Positions 25,094-34,306 of a stretch of 64,000 bases of DNA are shown piece after piece. Location: contig CAJTRT010000001.1 in the NCBI GenBank assembly GCA_910579105.1, forward strand, positions 1 to 64,000, in the 5' to 3' direction. Numbering within the stretch: the stretch's first letter is position 1; each line of letters opens with the position of its first letter. This DNA is from an uncultured Muribaculaceae bacterium. Lineage in GTDB: Bacteria; Bacteroidota; Bacteroidia; Bacteroidales; Muribaculaceae. The translations under genes were made by a program, and so were the position numbers. The notes under the pieces were generated by a model that was given only the letters and a program-made list of their open reading frames with translations, did no database searches and was not told the DNA's origin.

Positions 25094-26478
25094 GATTTCT
25101 TTTTGCTTTTAGAGGTTAAAGAGTTGATGTTTATGTCCTTGATGAGTGTTTTGTCGGCGGTTGCGACCATCGCTCCCTCCGACCGGCCGACCGCGCCTAC
25201 GAGCTGGGCGAAGCGGCTGTCGAAGTCTGGCACGAAGTCGTCGGAGCCGTGGGCGCGTATGGCGCGTATGGCGTCGCCGAGGGTCAGCCCGGAGGGGTCG
25301 GCGGCCGGGGCGATGGCAGTAAGGTCGTCGCCGGGATGCTCCACCACGCGTTGCAGCAGTCCGCATCCGACGAGCTTCTTGGCGGCGGTGTTGACAAGCG
25401 TTATGGGTATTCCGTATATCTTGGATATTTCAAGTTCGTCGAGTGGCGTTTCGCCGCGGGTGAAGCGGCTGACGGAGATTGTCAGCACGGCGAGGTCGAT
25501 TTCCGCGCGGTATTCGTCGGATATGCGTTCGGTCTCGTTGGAGAAGGCGAACTGCACGATGTTCTGCGACGCGTAGCAGAGCACCGCTCCCGAGAGGGTT
25601 ATGAGCCACACCAGTTGCAGCCATATCAGCAGCAGCGGCAGGAAGGCGAAGGAGCCGTAGATGGCGTTGTAGCGCATGACATAGACCTGGCCGCTGACGA
25701 AGAGCCATTGCAGGACGAGGAAACCCGTGCCGGCGAGCATGCCGGCGAGCAGGGCGTTTTTGAATTTTACCTTGGCGTTGGGGATCAGCATGTAGGTCCC
25801 GGCGAAGAAGAGCCATACCAGCACGAGCGAGGCGGCGTCGAGCAGGGTGCTGATCATCGGCGAGAGGAAGCGCAGCGGGTTGGCGTTCTGCAACGTCGTC
25901 GACATGAACACGGTGATGCCGCTGGCGCATATCATAAGCACGGGGAGGATGAGGAAGATGGCGGTGTAGTCGGTGATCTTGCGCCACAGCGAGCGGCCCC
26001 GCGCTATGCCCCATATGCGGTTGAAGGAGTCCTCGACCGACCCAAGGAGGGAGATGAGGGTCCAGAGGAGGAACACGATGCCGATGCCGACGAAGAGCCC
26101 CTCGGAGGTGGTGGCCAGGTAGGAGTCGACGAAGCTCAGGGCGGTCTCGAGCGCCTTCTGCTGGGCGGGGAGCGACGCCATCAGCTGCGACTGCACGAGG
26201 TTCTGGAAGCCGAATCCGCGGGCTATGGCGAACAGGAGCGCCAGGGCCGGGACGATGGCCAGCAACGTCTGATAGGTGAGCGCGGCGGCGCGGATCTGCA
26301 AGTCGCTGTTGAAGAAAGAGCGAACGGACAGGTTGACGGTTTTCAGGAGGTTGACCTTCCAGCCGGAACGCGTGTCGCTCCACACGCCGGCCGACGCGTA
26401 GTCGTAAATCGCCTTGACCTTCTCTGTCAGGGACGGTTTGCGGGGCGTTTGCCCGGTGGTGCTGGCGGGTTCTTTCAT
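25090..26478 (-). CDS. YihY/BrkB-type inner membrane protein
   Basis: A 462-aa polytopic protein with the YihY/virulence factor BrkB domain: about six hydrophobic segments between residues 60 and 320, and family motifs RAAALTYQTLLAIVPALALL, then WTLISLLGSVEDSFNRIWG and YNAIYGSFAFLPLLLIWLQL. The C-terminal 120 residues are soluble, with an HTH-like stretch (LDELEISKIYGIPITLVNTA). Long mis-annotated as ribonuclease BN; the real function is unclear, perhaps transport or envelope related. Upstream neighbour is DUF4293 at a 46-base gap. Confidence 0.9.
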   Translation of the reverse strand: MKEPASTTGQTPRKPSLTEKVKAIYDYASAGVWSDTRSGWKVNLLKTVNLSVRSFFNSDLQIRAAALTYQTLLAIVPALALLFAIARGFGFQNLVQSQLMASLPAQQKALETALSFVDSYLATTSEGLFVGIGIVFLLWTLISLLGSVEDSFNRIWGIARGRSLWRKITDYTAIFLILPVLMICASGITVFMSTTLQNANPLRFLSPMISTLLDAASLVLVWLFFAGTYMLIPNAKVKFKNALLAGMLAGTGFLVLQWLFVSGQVYVMRYNAIYGSFAFLPLLLIWLQLVWLITLSGAVLCYASQNIVQFAFSNETERISDEYRAEIDLAVLTISVSRFTRGETPLDELEISKIYGIPITLVNTAAKKLVGCGLLQRVVEHPGDDLTAIAPAADPSGLTLGDAIRAIRAHGSDDFVPDFDSRFAQLVGAVGRSEGAMVATADKTLIKDININSLTSKSKKKS

Positions 26479-26523
26479 AGCGACGCGTTTGTATTAGGTG
26501 AAGTGTGCCGGGTGGATGCCGTC

Positions 26524-26952
26524 TCAGCGCAGGCGGTCGGCGGCGCGGAGCAGCTTCTCGTCGTGGCGTATTCCGCGGTATGCCATGGTGGCGAAAAGGA
26601 GGGCGCCGATGAGCAGCAGCACTGAGCCGCCGATCTCTATCCGTGTGGCCTCGTCGCGGCCTTGGAAGGCGATGGTGACTGTCACGACGGCCACCACGCA
26701 TATTAGCAGCATCGACAGCAGGGTGACGGTCTTCTGCCGCTTGGTGTTCTTGTAGAGGAAGATGGCGATAAACAGCAGGAGCGCCACCAGGCCGTTGACA
26801 ACCGCGAGCACGGGGAAGTCGGCCATGGTCAGGTTGGCCACGGCAAGTTCCGCGGATGGGTCGGAAACCACGGCCACGGGCACGAAGCAGAAGATTGTCA
26901 CGAGGATGGCGGCGAAGAGCAGCCATACCGACTGCCAGCGTTGTATTACCAT
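26524..26952 (-). CDS. DUF4293 membrane protein
   Basis: A 142-aa inner-membrane protein, start MVIQRWQSVWLLFAAILV, with four hydrophobic segments (about 8-28, 48-66, 74-94, 106-122). The opening 'M-IQR-Q-(V/L)WL' with four helices is the DUF4293 pattern, common and uncharacterised in Bacteroidetes. Promoter -7 element CAAATTTA (minus TAAATTTG) at 27027-27034. First gene of a likely operon with YihY and ridA. Confidence 0.85.
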   Translation of the reverse strand: MVIQRWQSVWLLFAAILVTIFCFVPVAVVSDPSAELAVANLTMADFPVLAVVNGLVALLLFIAIFLYKNTKRQKTVTLLSMLLICVVAVVTVTIAFQGRDEATRIEIGGSVLLLIGALLFATMAYRGIRHDEKLLRAADRLR

Positions 26953-27026
26953 TGTAGTTTCAGGTTTTAGGTTTTTTAATCGGGATAACTATCAGGTTAT
27001 AGAAATCCCGCTACGGGTTATGCCTG

Positions 27027-27034
27027 CAAATTTA
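27027..27034 (-). promoter_or_regulatory. -7 element of the DUF4293-yihY-ridA operon
   Basis: TAAATTTG on the minus strand matches TAnnTTTG, about 75 bases upstream of the ATG at 26952. Confidence 0.5.
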
Positions 27035-27082
27035 ACGAAATTTTCCGGGGCGCGGTTCAATCCGCTGCGGAAACGTGGGAGG

Positions 27083-29329
27083 TCAGCCAAGCTCGTAGAG
27101 GATTGAGTCGATGATCAGCGGGAGAAGCTTCGGGTCTACCCCGATTCGCAGGAGCGCCGTGGTGTCGCTCCGCATGTCGGCAATGAACGCCTCGACGGCC
27201 TCCTGGGCGGCCGCGCTGTCGCCCGACGTGCCGGGCTTCGCGGGGTCTCGGCGGGCGGTGATGTTGAGCTTGTAGAAGTTCATCGCCTCGCGGAAGCGGC
27301 GCTCGGCGAGCGACAGGTGGCCGAGGTTGAGGTAGTCGGCGGGCAGTGGGTCGCGGCTGGCTATGAGCCGCTCGTAGTATTTGCGGCTCTGCTCCAGCTC
27401 GCACCGCATGAGCAGTCCCCAGGCCAGCGGGCGGAGCGCCTTGCCTGATTCAGGGTCGAGGTAGTCGGCCTTGAAGAGGGCGCGCACGGCCTCGTCGTAT
27501 TCCTCGAGCTGCAGATGGCAGTGGCCGCGGAGCAGGGCGTTGGCTGCCTTGTCAGGCTCGAGCGCCTCGAGACGGTCGAGCGCTGCCAGTGCCTCGCGGG
27601 GCCTTCCGGCGGCGAGGTAGCCGCGGGCCAGGCGGCGGAGGGTCCACGCGCTCCCCGGGTTGAGCATGTCGGCGTGCTCGAACATCCGCAGGGCCTCGTC
27701 GGTGTCGCCGAGGCGTTGCAGGGCGTGGCCCATCTTCTGATAGAGGGCGTCGGACGTCTCGCCGGCGCTCTCGAGCACGCGGAAGGCGGCAAGCGCTTCG
27801 GCGAAGTACTTGTGGCGGAAGTAGAACTCGCCCACCACGCCGAGGGTAGAGCTGTCGCTGACGTCGGCGGCTATGGCGGGAATCTCCACCAGGCTTACCC
27901 CGGCGGCGAAGGGATTGAAGAACTCACCCTTTCGGCGGAAGAGGTTGAAGAAGCGGTAGAGGTTCTGCACCTGCTTGTTTATCATGTTGCGGCGGTCGGC
28001 CGAGCCGGCGTTCAGCGCCTCGGCCTGGGCGGCGGCCATCTGGTCGCCGTGCTGTTCGAGCTGACCCATCATCATCGAGGCCTGCTCGCGGGGCATCTGC
28101 GCCAGGGAGAGCGCCACGGAGTATTTGTCGCTGTCGTTGAGGAACGGCATCGGCTCGAGGAACCCGGCGAACTTGGCTCCGGGCCCGGCGAATTCCGAGC
28201 GGTCGGCGTGGAAGGGGACGAACCAGTTGGCTATGTCGGAGAAGAACGGGTGGCTCTTCATCGACCCGAAGGTGCTCATCATGATGTCGCCACCCTCCAT
28301 TGTGATCTCGCTGATTTCGCGCATCTTGTCGGCGAGACCCGACTTCTCGAACAGTTCCTCCCACTCGGGGTTCTCCTCGGCGCTTTCGAGGTCGAACTCT
28401 TTCAGGGGCGTTTTGCCGAGTTTCTTCTCCAGGTCGGGGCGCAGTCTGAGCATCGTGGGCATCACCTCGTCGCGCATCTTGGCAGTCAGGCGCTCGGTGT
28501 CGCGGGTGCGGGCCAGTTCCATATAGGCGGTGTGCAGGTCGCTTTCCCATAAGGGGAGCTCGCGGAGGGCCGCCAGGCGGTTGGCCACCTTGTCGCTAAG
28601 CCGGCGCGCGCGCCAGCGGTGCATGACAATGAGCATGGCCACCAGGGCCGCGGCCCCGCGGCGCGAGGCCGGGTTGGCGGCGTAGGCCTCCATTATGAGC
28701 TCGAGCTTCGCCGAATCGTAAAATTCGAGCGAGCCGAGCAGGAGCGCGCCTATGAGCAGTTCGCCGAAGTATGACGGGAGCACCGGCGACGACAGCGCCT
28801 CGCGCGCGGCCTGCGCGTCGGCCCCGCTCAGGGGATGCGTGACCCACAGCCGCACGAACAGCCGACGCTCCATTGCCTCCAGGACCGAGCGGCGCTCGCG
28901 GCGTCCGGCCTCGCCGAGGCTTTGCGAGGCCATGGCCAGGGGTGACGCGTCGCCGGCCGCCCTGGTGTACGATTCGATGAGGGCCGCCGGGGTCTCGTCG
29001 GGACGGGTGCGCTCGAATCGGAACGTGCTGTAATACAGCGATGTCTCGTCGAGGACGCGGTTGTCGCGCTCCAGCAGGTCGACCACTTCGAGCACCGTCG
29101 CTCCCAGCTCGTCGGCCATGCGGTCGCGTCCAGGGTCGTCGGCTCCGCGGGCGGCGTATTCGAGCATGTAGCGGTAGTTTTCCTCGGCCCTGGCCACGCG
29201 GTCGGAAACCTCCCACCGCATCGCTCCCTCCGCCAGGGAACGCGTCAGCGAGAACGCCTCGCGCAGCCGCCTTTCGGCCACCAGCCGCGTGATCCGCTCC
29301 TTTATATCGTCGAAAATCTGTTTCTTCAT
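27083..29329 (-). CDS. Large tetratricopeptide repeat protein
   Basis: A 748-aa cytoplasmic-looking protein without signal peptide. The first about 480 residues are helical and Arg/Glu/Ala-rich with no domain I recognise (for example FEKSGLADKMREISEITMEG). From about 500, TPR units follow: FAEALAAFRVLESAGETSDA, then LGDTDEALRMFEHADMLNPG, REALAALDRLEALEPDKAAN, YDEAVRALFKADYLDPESGK and FREAMNFYKLNI. Such proteins act as scaffolds; no partner is evident from the neighbours. Very GC-rich, with long antisense shadows. Monocistronic with a -7 element at 29352-29359. Confidence 0.8.
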   Translation of the reverse strand: MKKQIFDDIKERITRLVAERRLREAFSLTRSLAEGAMRWEVSDRVARAEENYRYMLEYAARGADDPGRDRMADELGATVLEVVDLLERDNRVLDETSLYYSTFRFERTRPDETPAALIESYTRAAGDASPLAMASQSLGEAGRRERRSVLEAMERRLFVRLWVTHPLSGADAQAAREALSSPVLPSYFGELLIGALLLGSLEFYDSAKLELIMEAYAANPASRRGAAALVAMLIVMHRWRARRLSDKVANRLAALRELPLWESDLHTAYMELARTRDTERLTAKMRDEVMPTMLRLRPDLEKKLGKTPLKEFDLESAEENPEWEELFEKSGLADKMREISEITMEGGDIMMSTFGSMKSHPFFSDIANWFVPFHADRSEFAGPGAKFAGFLEPMPFLNDSDKYSVALSLAQMPREQASMMMGQLEQHGDQMAAAQAEALNAGSADRRNMINKQVQNLYRFFNLFRRKGEFFNPFAAGVSLVEIPAIAADVSDSSTLGVVGEFYFRHKYFAEALAAFRVLESAGETSDALYQKMGHALQRLGDTDEALRMFEHADMLNPGSAWTLRRLARGYLAAGRPREALAALDRLEALEPDKAANALLRGHCHLQLEEYDEAVRALFKADYLDPESGKALRPLAWGLLMRCELEQSRKYYERLIASRDPLPADYLNLGHLSLAERRFREAMNFYKLNITARRDPAKPGTSGDSAAAQEAVEAFIADMRSDTTALLRIGVDPKLLPLIIDSILYELG

Positions 29330-29351
29330 CCGTAAGGTATTTCTAAGACTG

Positions 29352-29359
29352 CAAATATA
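29352..29359 (-). promoter_or_regulatory. -7 element of the TPR gene
   Basis: TATATTTG on the minus strand, 23 bases upstream of the ATG at 29329; short leader. No clear -33 box. Confidence 0.45.
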
Positions 29360-29384
29360 CGGAGTATATTCGATGAAAAAAATA

Positions 29385-29432
29385 GCGAATGTCGGGCTTC
29401 AGCCCGGTTCGCGTCGGCGTAGCCGATTTTTT
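29385..29432. repeat. Orphan double stem-loop between divergent genes
   Basis: CGGGCT-TC-AGCCCG within GCGAA...TTCGC, followed directly by TCGGC-GTA-GCCGA. T runs flank it on both strands (ATTTTTTAAA on plus; CTATTTTTTT on minus). No gene converges here, so it is not an obvious terminator and may be a dispersed repeat. Confidence 0.5.
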
Positions 29433-29508
29433 AAAGCAAATATAACAAAAATCTTGCCAAACATTTCTTAATATGGATTAATGTCGGGATAAACGCACCG
29501 CTTTTTTA

Positions 29509-29538
29509 TTGGGTATTGTGGAAATTTCACTATCTTCG
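29509..29538 (+). promoter_or_regulatory. Promoter of the rubrerythrin gene
   Basis: TTG (29509-29511), 19 bases, TATCTTCG (29531-29538): good Bacteroidetes match. Predicted leader about 75 nt. Confidence 0.75.
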
Positions 29539-29620
29539 CGCTAATGATGTCCCGGATATTATAACAAGGCGGGAACACAGAAAGATAACTGAATACTGAC
29601 ACAATAACACATCAACCACA

Positions 29621-30175
29621 ATGGCAAAGAAATTCATCTGCACAGTGTGCGGCTACGTTCACGAAGGTGACGAGGCTCCCGAAAAGTGCCCCCTCTGCGG
29701 CGCTCCGAAGTCGAAGTTCAAGGAACTGACCCCCGAGGAGGCTTTGCAGTTCGTCACTGAGCACGAGATCGGCATCGCCAAGGGATGCGACGAGGAGATG
29801 ATCAAGGACCTCAACTCCCACTTTATGGGCGAGTGCACCGAGGTCGGCATGTACCTGGCCATGTCGCGCCAGGCCGACCGCGAGGGCTATCCCGAAATCG
29901 CCGAGGCGTTCAAGCGCTACGCGTGGGAGGAGGCCGAGCACGCCTCGAAGTTCGCCGAGCTGCTTGGCGACTGCGTATGGGACACCAAGACCAACCTCTA
30001 CAAGCGCATGATGGCCGAGGCCGGAGCCAACGCCGACAAGATGCGCATCGCCGCCAACGCCAAGAAGGCCAACCTCGACGCTATCCACGACACCGTTCAC
30101 GAGATGGCCAAGGACGAGGCGCGCCACGGCCGCGGCTTCGCCGGCCTCTACGCCCGCTACTTCGGCGACAAGTAA
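29621..30175 (+). CDS. Rubrerythrin-type protein with N-terminal rubredoxin domain
   Basis: A 184-aa non-haem iron protein that reduces hydrogen peroxide in anaerobes. Residues 1-40 are a rubredoxin-like iron site (CTVCGY and CPLCG). From about 50 a four-helix ferritin-like domain carries the di-iron ligands in DLNSHFMGECTEVGMYL, AWEEAEHASKF and KDEARHGRGF. The domain order is reversed relative to classical rubrerythrin (reverse-rubrerythrin type). It is a single strongly expressed-looking gene with consensus promoter and a 15-bp terminator stem. Confidence 0.95.
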   Translation: MAKKFICTVCGYVHEGDEAPEKCPLCGAPKSKFKELTPEEALQFVTEHEIGIAKGCDEEMIKDLNSHFMGECTEVGMYLAMSRQADREGYPEIAEAFKRYAWEEAEHASKFAELLGDCVWDTKTNLYKRMMAEAGANADKMRIAANAKKANLDAIHDTVHEMAKDEARHGRGFAGLYARYFGDK

Positions 30176-30200
30176 GGGTTTGCCTGAATATTAAAAGCGT

Positions 30201-30233
30201 AAGGCGCTGTGTCATATTATGACACAGCGCCTT
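30201..30233. terminator. Bidirectional terminator: rubrerythrin and polysaccharide operon
   Basis: A 15-bp perfect stem (aaggcgctgtgtcat, 30201-30215, with 30219-30233) and a 3-base loop, followed by TTTTCG on plus and by ACGCTTTTAAT on minus. It closes both the rubrerythrin gene and the polysaccharide operon. Confidence 0.85.
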
Positions 30234-30257
30234 TTCGTAGGAGCTTTGTTTTTTCGA

Positions 30258-31249
30258 TTAGTGAGATTGTTTGGCTATGATATATCTTCTTAGAATGGGC
30301 GAACATAAATATATCATACTTGCTGAAATAAGTGGGAAATGAGAAAGAATCCAAAGGTAAGCGCCATCGGAATATATAAAACGTCCTTTATAATAGTTGT
30401 TAATCAATGAATATGTTTTCTTGAAATTGCGGACATGTATCAATCTGAAGCTGCATGATTTTGCGCTAATGATTCGGTGTCCATAAAGTTTCTGTTTTAT
30501 TTCATAATTATGGCTGTGCTTTTTATACAGATTATCCATCCTTTTCACAGACTCCATCGCATCGGTTATATTTTTACCGGCTGTCTTGATGCTTGTAGTT
30601 GATGAATTGTTGATGACGTAGTGATATGCCATAACTGGGATGTACTTGACTTTTGAAGCTTTTAATATCGCTTCGATTGACCAGTCGCCATCTTCGAATT
30701 GCATATTCTCTTGGAAGAACAGATTATTTCCAATTAAGAAGTCTCGCTTATATGCCTGCAAACAAACAGCGTATGTTATTTCGTTCTGAATGAAGAAGTC
30801 TGGCCCTGATACGATTTTGCTGTGGTTGCTCTTGTACGGCATTATCTCGTCAACGCCATTCTTGGATTTGAGCATATCATACATCAGAATGTCAAGATCC
30901 GGATTCTTTTCAAGTTCGGTTATGATTTTGGAGAGCGTGTTAGGTAGTAAGACATCATCACAGTCAACGAAAAACAGAAATTCACCTCTTGCGTGTCTGA
31001 TGCCTGTATTTCTTGCGCCACCTTGCCGTCTGTTATAATCGTGATGTATTATTTTTAAATTATTACCCCCCCGATATGGGTATTTGTCAGTTTGTCTGCG
31101 TGTTTTGATGAGATGTTATCGGTTGAAGAGTCGTCAATGATGATGATTTCTATTTTTTTTGAGTCGATTCTTTGTGAATAAATTGATTCAATACAGCGGT
31201 CGATTGTTTTATATCCGTTGAAGTATGGGATGATTATGGAGTATAACAT
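30258..31249 (-). pseudogene. Glycosyltransferase family 2, frame-interrupted at a G7 tract (phase-OFF)
   Basis: The GT-A start MLYSIIIPYFNGYKTIDRC and IIIDDSSTD (nucleotide-sugar binding) are encoded from 31249, but the frame ends after 64 codons just past a run of seven G. The continuation lies in another frame: NNLKIIHHDYNRRQGGARNT, then FVDCDDVLL (the DXD-type metal site), LMYDMLKS and on to the stop at 30258. One added G (G8) makes a continuous 330-aa enzyme with all GT2 motifs. It is the last gene of the locus and AT-rich. A sequencing slip at the homopolymer is the main alternative to phase variation. Confidence 0.82.
31066..31072. repeat. C7 (coding-strand G7) tract in the GT2 gene
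   Basis: Seven C on plus, directly read, at the exact point where the GT2 frame breaks. G8 or G5 would restore it. Confidence 0.85.
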
Positions 31250-31299
31250 AGCTGTTGTTTGCAGTATACAAATGAGTTAATCGATTTTTGATTTGTCGG

Positions 31300-32046
31300 T
31301 TATGGATTATGTTGGCGTTTGGAGGCGCGCCATTCGCGGTAGAGCAGCAGGGGGAGGGTGCGGAGGATGTCGAAGCAGCGGCGCAACTGCTTGCGGGGTT
31401 CCTGGACGATGCGGTGGACGAATTCGAGGTGGTGGCGCACCATCCACTCGGGGGCGCGCTTCGTTTCCACTCCGCTGAAAAACTTGAACGCCGCGCCCAC
31501 GGCGATCATCACTCCGCGGCCGAGGTGGGGTTTGAGTTCCGACATGAATATTTCCTGCTTCGGGGCGCCGAGGGCGATCCACACTATGTCGGCCCCGTCT
31601 TCCTCGATCATGCGGGCGATCGCGGGGTAGTCGAATTCGCAGACAGGCAGGAAGGGGAGCTCGACGAACCGCATGCCGGCAACGTCGGGGTTCATCTTTT
31701 CCAGGTTCGCTTTCAGGCTGTCGAGTGTGGACTGCTGCGCGCCGAGGAAGATCATGCGGTATTGCCGGCTCGAAACGATGTCGCGGAATATCTCGCTGCC
31801 GCAGTACTGCTCGCGCCGCTGGCCGTAGATCCATTTGACGTAGAGGGGGACGTAGCTGCTGTCGCAGATGGAGAACATGCCGCCGTTGACCACCCGCAGA
31901 TACTCCGGGTTGCGGTTGGCGGTGTTGAGAATCACGCCGTCGGCCACGCATATATAGTCGGAACCGGAATGCCGCAGCCGCTCGGCTATGGCCTCACTTA
32001 CGCCGCGGCGGTCAAACTCGTAGCGTATCTTGAAATATGTGTCCAA
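31300..32046 (-). CDS. WecG/TagA/CpsF family glycosyltransferase (GT26)
   Basis: A 248-aa cytoplasmic membrane-associated glycosyltransferase. Motifs: YICVADGVILNTANRN near residue 30 (the GT26 opening), MIFLGAQQSTLD, and IVWIALGAPKQEIFM near 155, the diagnostic G-PKQE. C-terminal basic helices (RIVQEPRKQLRRCF) probably contact the membrane. Family members add N-acetylmannosamine(uronate) or another sugar as second residue on an undecaprenyl-linked GlcNAc, so it suggests a WecA-like initiator elsewhere. GC-rich, unlike the GT2 downstream of it. Confidence 0.92.
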   Translation of the reverse strand: MDTYFKIRYEFDRRGVSEAIAERLRHSGSDYICVADGVILNTANRNPEYLRVVNGGMFSICDSSYVPLYVKWIYGQRREQYCGSEIFRDIVSSRQYRMIFLGAQQSTLDSLKANLEKMNPDVAGMRFVELPFLPVCEFDYPAIARMIEEDGADIVWIALGAPKQEIFMSELKPHLGRGVMIAVGAAFKFFSGVETKRAPEWMVRHHLEFVHRIVQEPRKQLRRCFDILRTLPLLLYREWRASKRQHNP

Positions 32047-32093
32047 GGTTTAGGAAAGATAGGTGAAGATAGGTATATGTGTGATTGATTGGT

Positions 32094-33138
32094 CTATTTC
32101 GTGGGGAGATGAAGCAAGACGAATGTCTGTTTTTTCAATATGGCGAATATGTAGCTGCAAATGAACACTATCGGCACTACTACGAAGAACCATATGCCGA
32201 ACTGGCCCTGGTCGTCGTAGAAGCGGGTTTTGAAATAGCTGTAAGCGGCCACATCGAACATATAGCTCGCCAGGTACATGTCAAGCGACACCCGCGATAT
32301 GCTTTGCAGGGCTTTTTTGATCCAGCCCGTGCGAATCTCCGCCTTGTAGACCAGGAGGAACACGGCGGCCGCCAGTGGCATGCCGAGAACGCCGTTGCCT
32401 GTGCCGATTAGCTGTATCATCGAATGGTTGCTTATGAACAGTGTGTTGAACACGGGGTTTATCAGGCAGCAGCAGATGATGAACAGCAACAACCGCGGTT
32501 TGGCTGCAACCGGCTGATATTCCTTGATGTAGGCTCCGATGAAGAAGAACGCGCAGGGATAGATAACGCTCCAATATCCGGGAACGAGGTGCACGCCGTA
32601 GCGGTTGAACAGGTCGGGGAGGGCGCACAATATGTATAGTGTCAGTAGCAGAATGTGCTTATGGCGGCGGGTCGCGATGTTTTTCCACAGTATGTTGAGG
32701 AATGGTGTCAGCAGGAAAAGTCCTATCCACATCTCGATATACCATGCGTAGCTTATGGCTGAGAAGTCGGTTATTTTCAGCATCCATTGTATCGGTGAAA
32801 GATGCTCGCCGACATAATATTCCCGGAACAATATGGTTATCACTGATATGAAGATGTAGCTGAGCACTACCGCGATCATCCCCCGGTAATACTTCCGGCT
32901 GATTTTCTTGTTGAGGTTTAAATACCCGGTCAGAATCAGGAATAACGGCACGTTCGTCTGGAAAAGCGTTCTTCCCATTCCTTGGATGAACATCGACGGC
33001 CCCTCGAAAATAGCGTCATGCGCGGGTGTGTTTATGAAGAAGTGCCCGGCGATTACAAACAGGATTGCCAGGCAGCGGGCAATGTCAAGCCCCGCGCTGC
33101 GTTGCTTTAAATCGGGGGGGGGTAATCTGTTGGTTCAT
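32094..33138 (-). pseudogene. Acyltransferase family 3, OFF by +1 at a C9 tract near the start codon
   Basis: The ATG at 33138 encodes MNQQITPP and then a run of nine C on the coding strand. As written, the frame ends after 18 codons. With eight C it continues DLKQRSAGLDIARCLAILFV then IAGHFFINTPAHDA and on through the rest of an integral membrane acyltransferase (347 aa, about ten hydrophobic segments) to 32094. AGLDIARCLAILFVIAGH is the usual Acyl_transf_3 opening with its key His. These enzymes O-acetylate or otherwise acylate glycans in the membrane. An internal ATG at 32993 could only give a form lacking helix 1 and the His. A textbook contingency-gene layout. Confidence 0.85.
33114..33122. 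repeat. G9 (coding-strand C9) tract in the acyltransferase
   Basis: Nine G on plus, the longest G/C run I saw in the window, located 14 bases after the start codon. C8 or C11 restores the frame. Confidence 0.9.
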
Positions 33139-33151
33139 AGAATGATAGGAT

Positions 33152-34306
33152 TTATGCGAGCGAAAGCAGGAGATTCTTCCACTTTTCCGCGATGACTTCC
33201 GTGGAGTATTGGCGGCGGAGTTTGATGCTGGCGGCGGTGCCGAGGCGGGTGGACTCCGAGGGGTTGTTCCAGAGACGCGCGATGGCGGCGGAAAGGGAAT
33301 CGGTGTCGTTTGGCTTGAAGAGGATGCCTATGGCGTCTGGGCCTTTGCCGATGATTTCGGAGAAGCCGCCGTGGTCGGGGGCAATCATGGCCTTACCATA
33401 TCCGGCAGCCTCTAAAATTGTCACCGGGAAGCCTTCATACCATCGACTTGCCATGACGAAAAACCTGGCGTTCCTGTAAAAGTCAGAAAGCGCTTGCCCG
33501 CTAAGATAGCCTGCAAGGCTAATGTTTTCTGGCAGGTTATCAATCAGCTCCTTGTCGCGGACTGCGCCGGCGAGGCGGAACGGGATGCTTGGGTTGCGGC
33601 GTGCGGCCTCGATGATCAAGTCAACCCCTTTCTCGCCGCTGATGCGTCCGCTGAAAGCGACATAGTTTCCCGCTGCCGGGGATGGCTCGCCGGTGGCGTC
33701 GATGGAGTTCGGTATCACCACGATTTTCTCCTCCGGGAATCCGGCCTCGATGAGCTTGCGGCGCTGGAAGTCGGTAATGCAGGCGAAGCGGTCAACGCAG
33801 TCGAGGTAGTGGCGGCGTAGCCGGGCGACGGCGTTGCGGGCGGCATAGCCGACGGATTTGAGCATGGAGTGCTCACAGTTGTGGCGCACGCAGCCCCATT
33901 CGTTCCCTTTTTCGAGGCACAGCTCGCAGGGGCGATTGTCGCGCATGAACAGCCCTGTGGGGCATATCAGGCGGAAGTTGTGGACGGTCATCACGACCGG
34001 CACCCCGGCTTTCCGGCACTCGCGGAGCGCCGCCGGGGATATGAATGGATAAAGGTTGTGGACGTTGACGACATCCGGCTTCTCCCGCAGCAGAGCCTTG
34101 CGCATGGCCCGCACGCCCCCGGGGCAGCATATGCCCGAGACGAACCCTTTGACCTTGCCCGACAGGCTCTCCCGCACCCCCGCGGTGGTCATTCTGAGCT
34201 GGGCCACCTCGTGTCCCATCCCGCCGAGCATCGCCGCCATTTTGTCGACCACGGCCTCCTCCCCGGAGTACTTCCCGTAGTCGTTATGAACCAGCAGGAC
34301 TTTCAT
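33152..34306 (-). CDS. Glycosyltransferase family 4
   Basis: A 384-aa GT-B retaining glycosyltransferase of the polysaccharide operon. The N-terminal acceptor half starts MKVLLVHNDYGKYSGEEAVV and has VVNVHNLYPFISPAAL and TVHNFRLICPTGL with a Cys-rich loop (CELCLEKGNEWGCVRHNC) often seen in this GT4 subgroup. The donor half has VAFSGRISGEKGVDLIIEAA and the EX7E motif in YEGFPVTILEAAGYGKAMI. ATG 34306 is preferred over 34342. Its 5' end overlaps the preceding acyltransferase by 23 bases. GC-rich. Confidence 0.92.
   Translation of the reverse strand: MKVLLVHNDYGKYSGEEAVVDKMAAMLGGMGHEVAQLRMTTAGVRESLSGKVKGFVSGICCPGGVRAMRKALLREKPDVVNVHNLYPFISPAALRECRKAGVPVVMTVHNFRLICPTGLFMRDNRPCELCLEKGNEWGCVRHNCEHSMLKSVGYAARNAVARLRRHYLDCVDRFACITDFQRRKLIEAGFPEEKIVVIPNSIDATGEPSPAAGNYVAFSGRISGEKGVDLIIEAARRNPSIPFRLAGAVRDKELIDNLPENISLAGYLSGQALSDFYRNARFFVMASRWYEGFPVTILEAAGYGKAMIAPDHGGFSEIIGKGPDAIGILFKPNDTDSLSAAIARLWNNPSESTRLGTAASIKLRRQYSTEVIAEKWKNLLLSLA

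Noticed and set aside
25249..26926. Two long frames over the YihY gene (25249-26625 plus strand, 25430-26926 minus strand)
   Set aside because: Both overlap clear membrane-protein genes and show shadow composition (Arg/Pro or Glu/Gly-rich).
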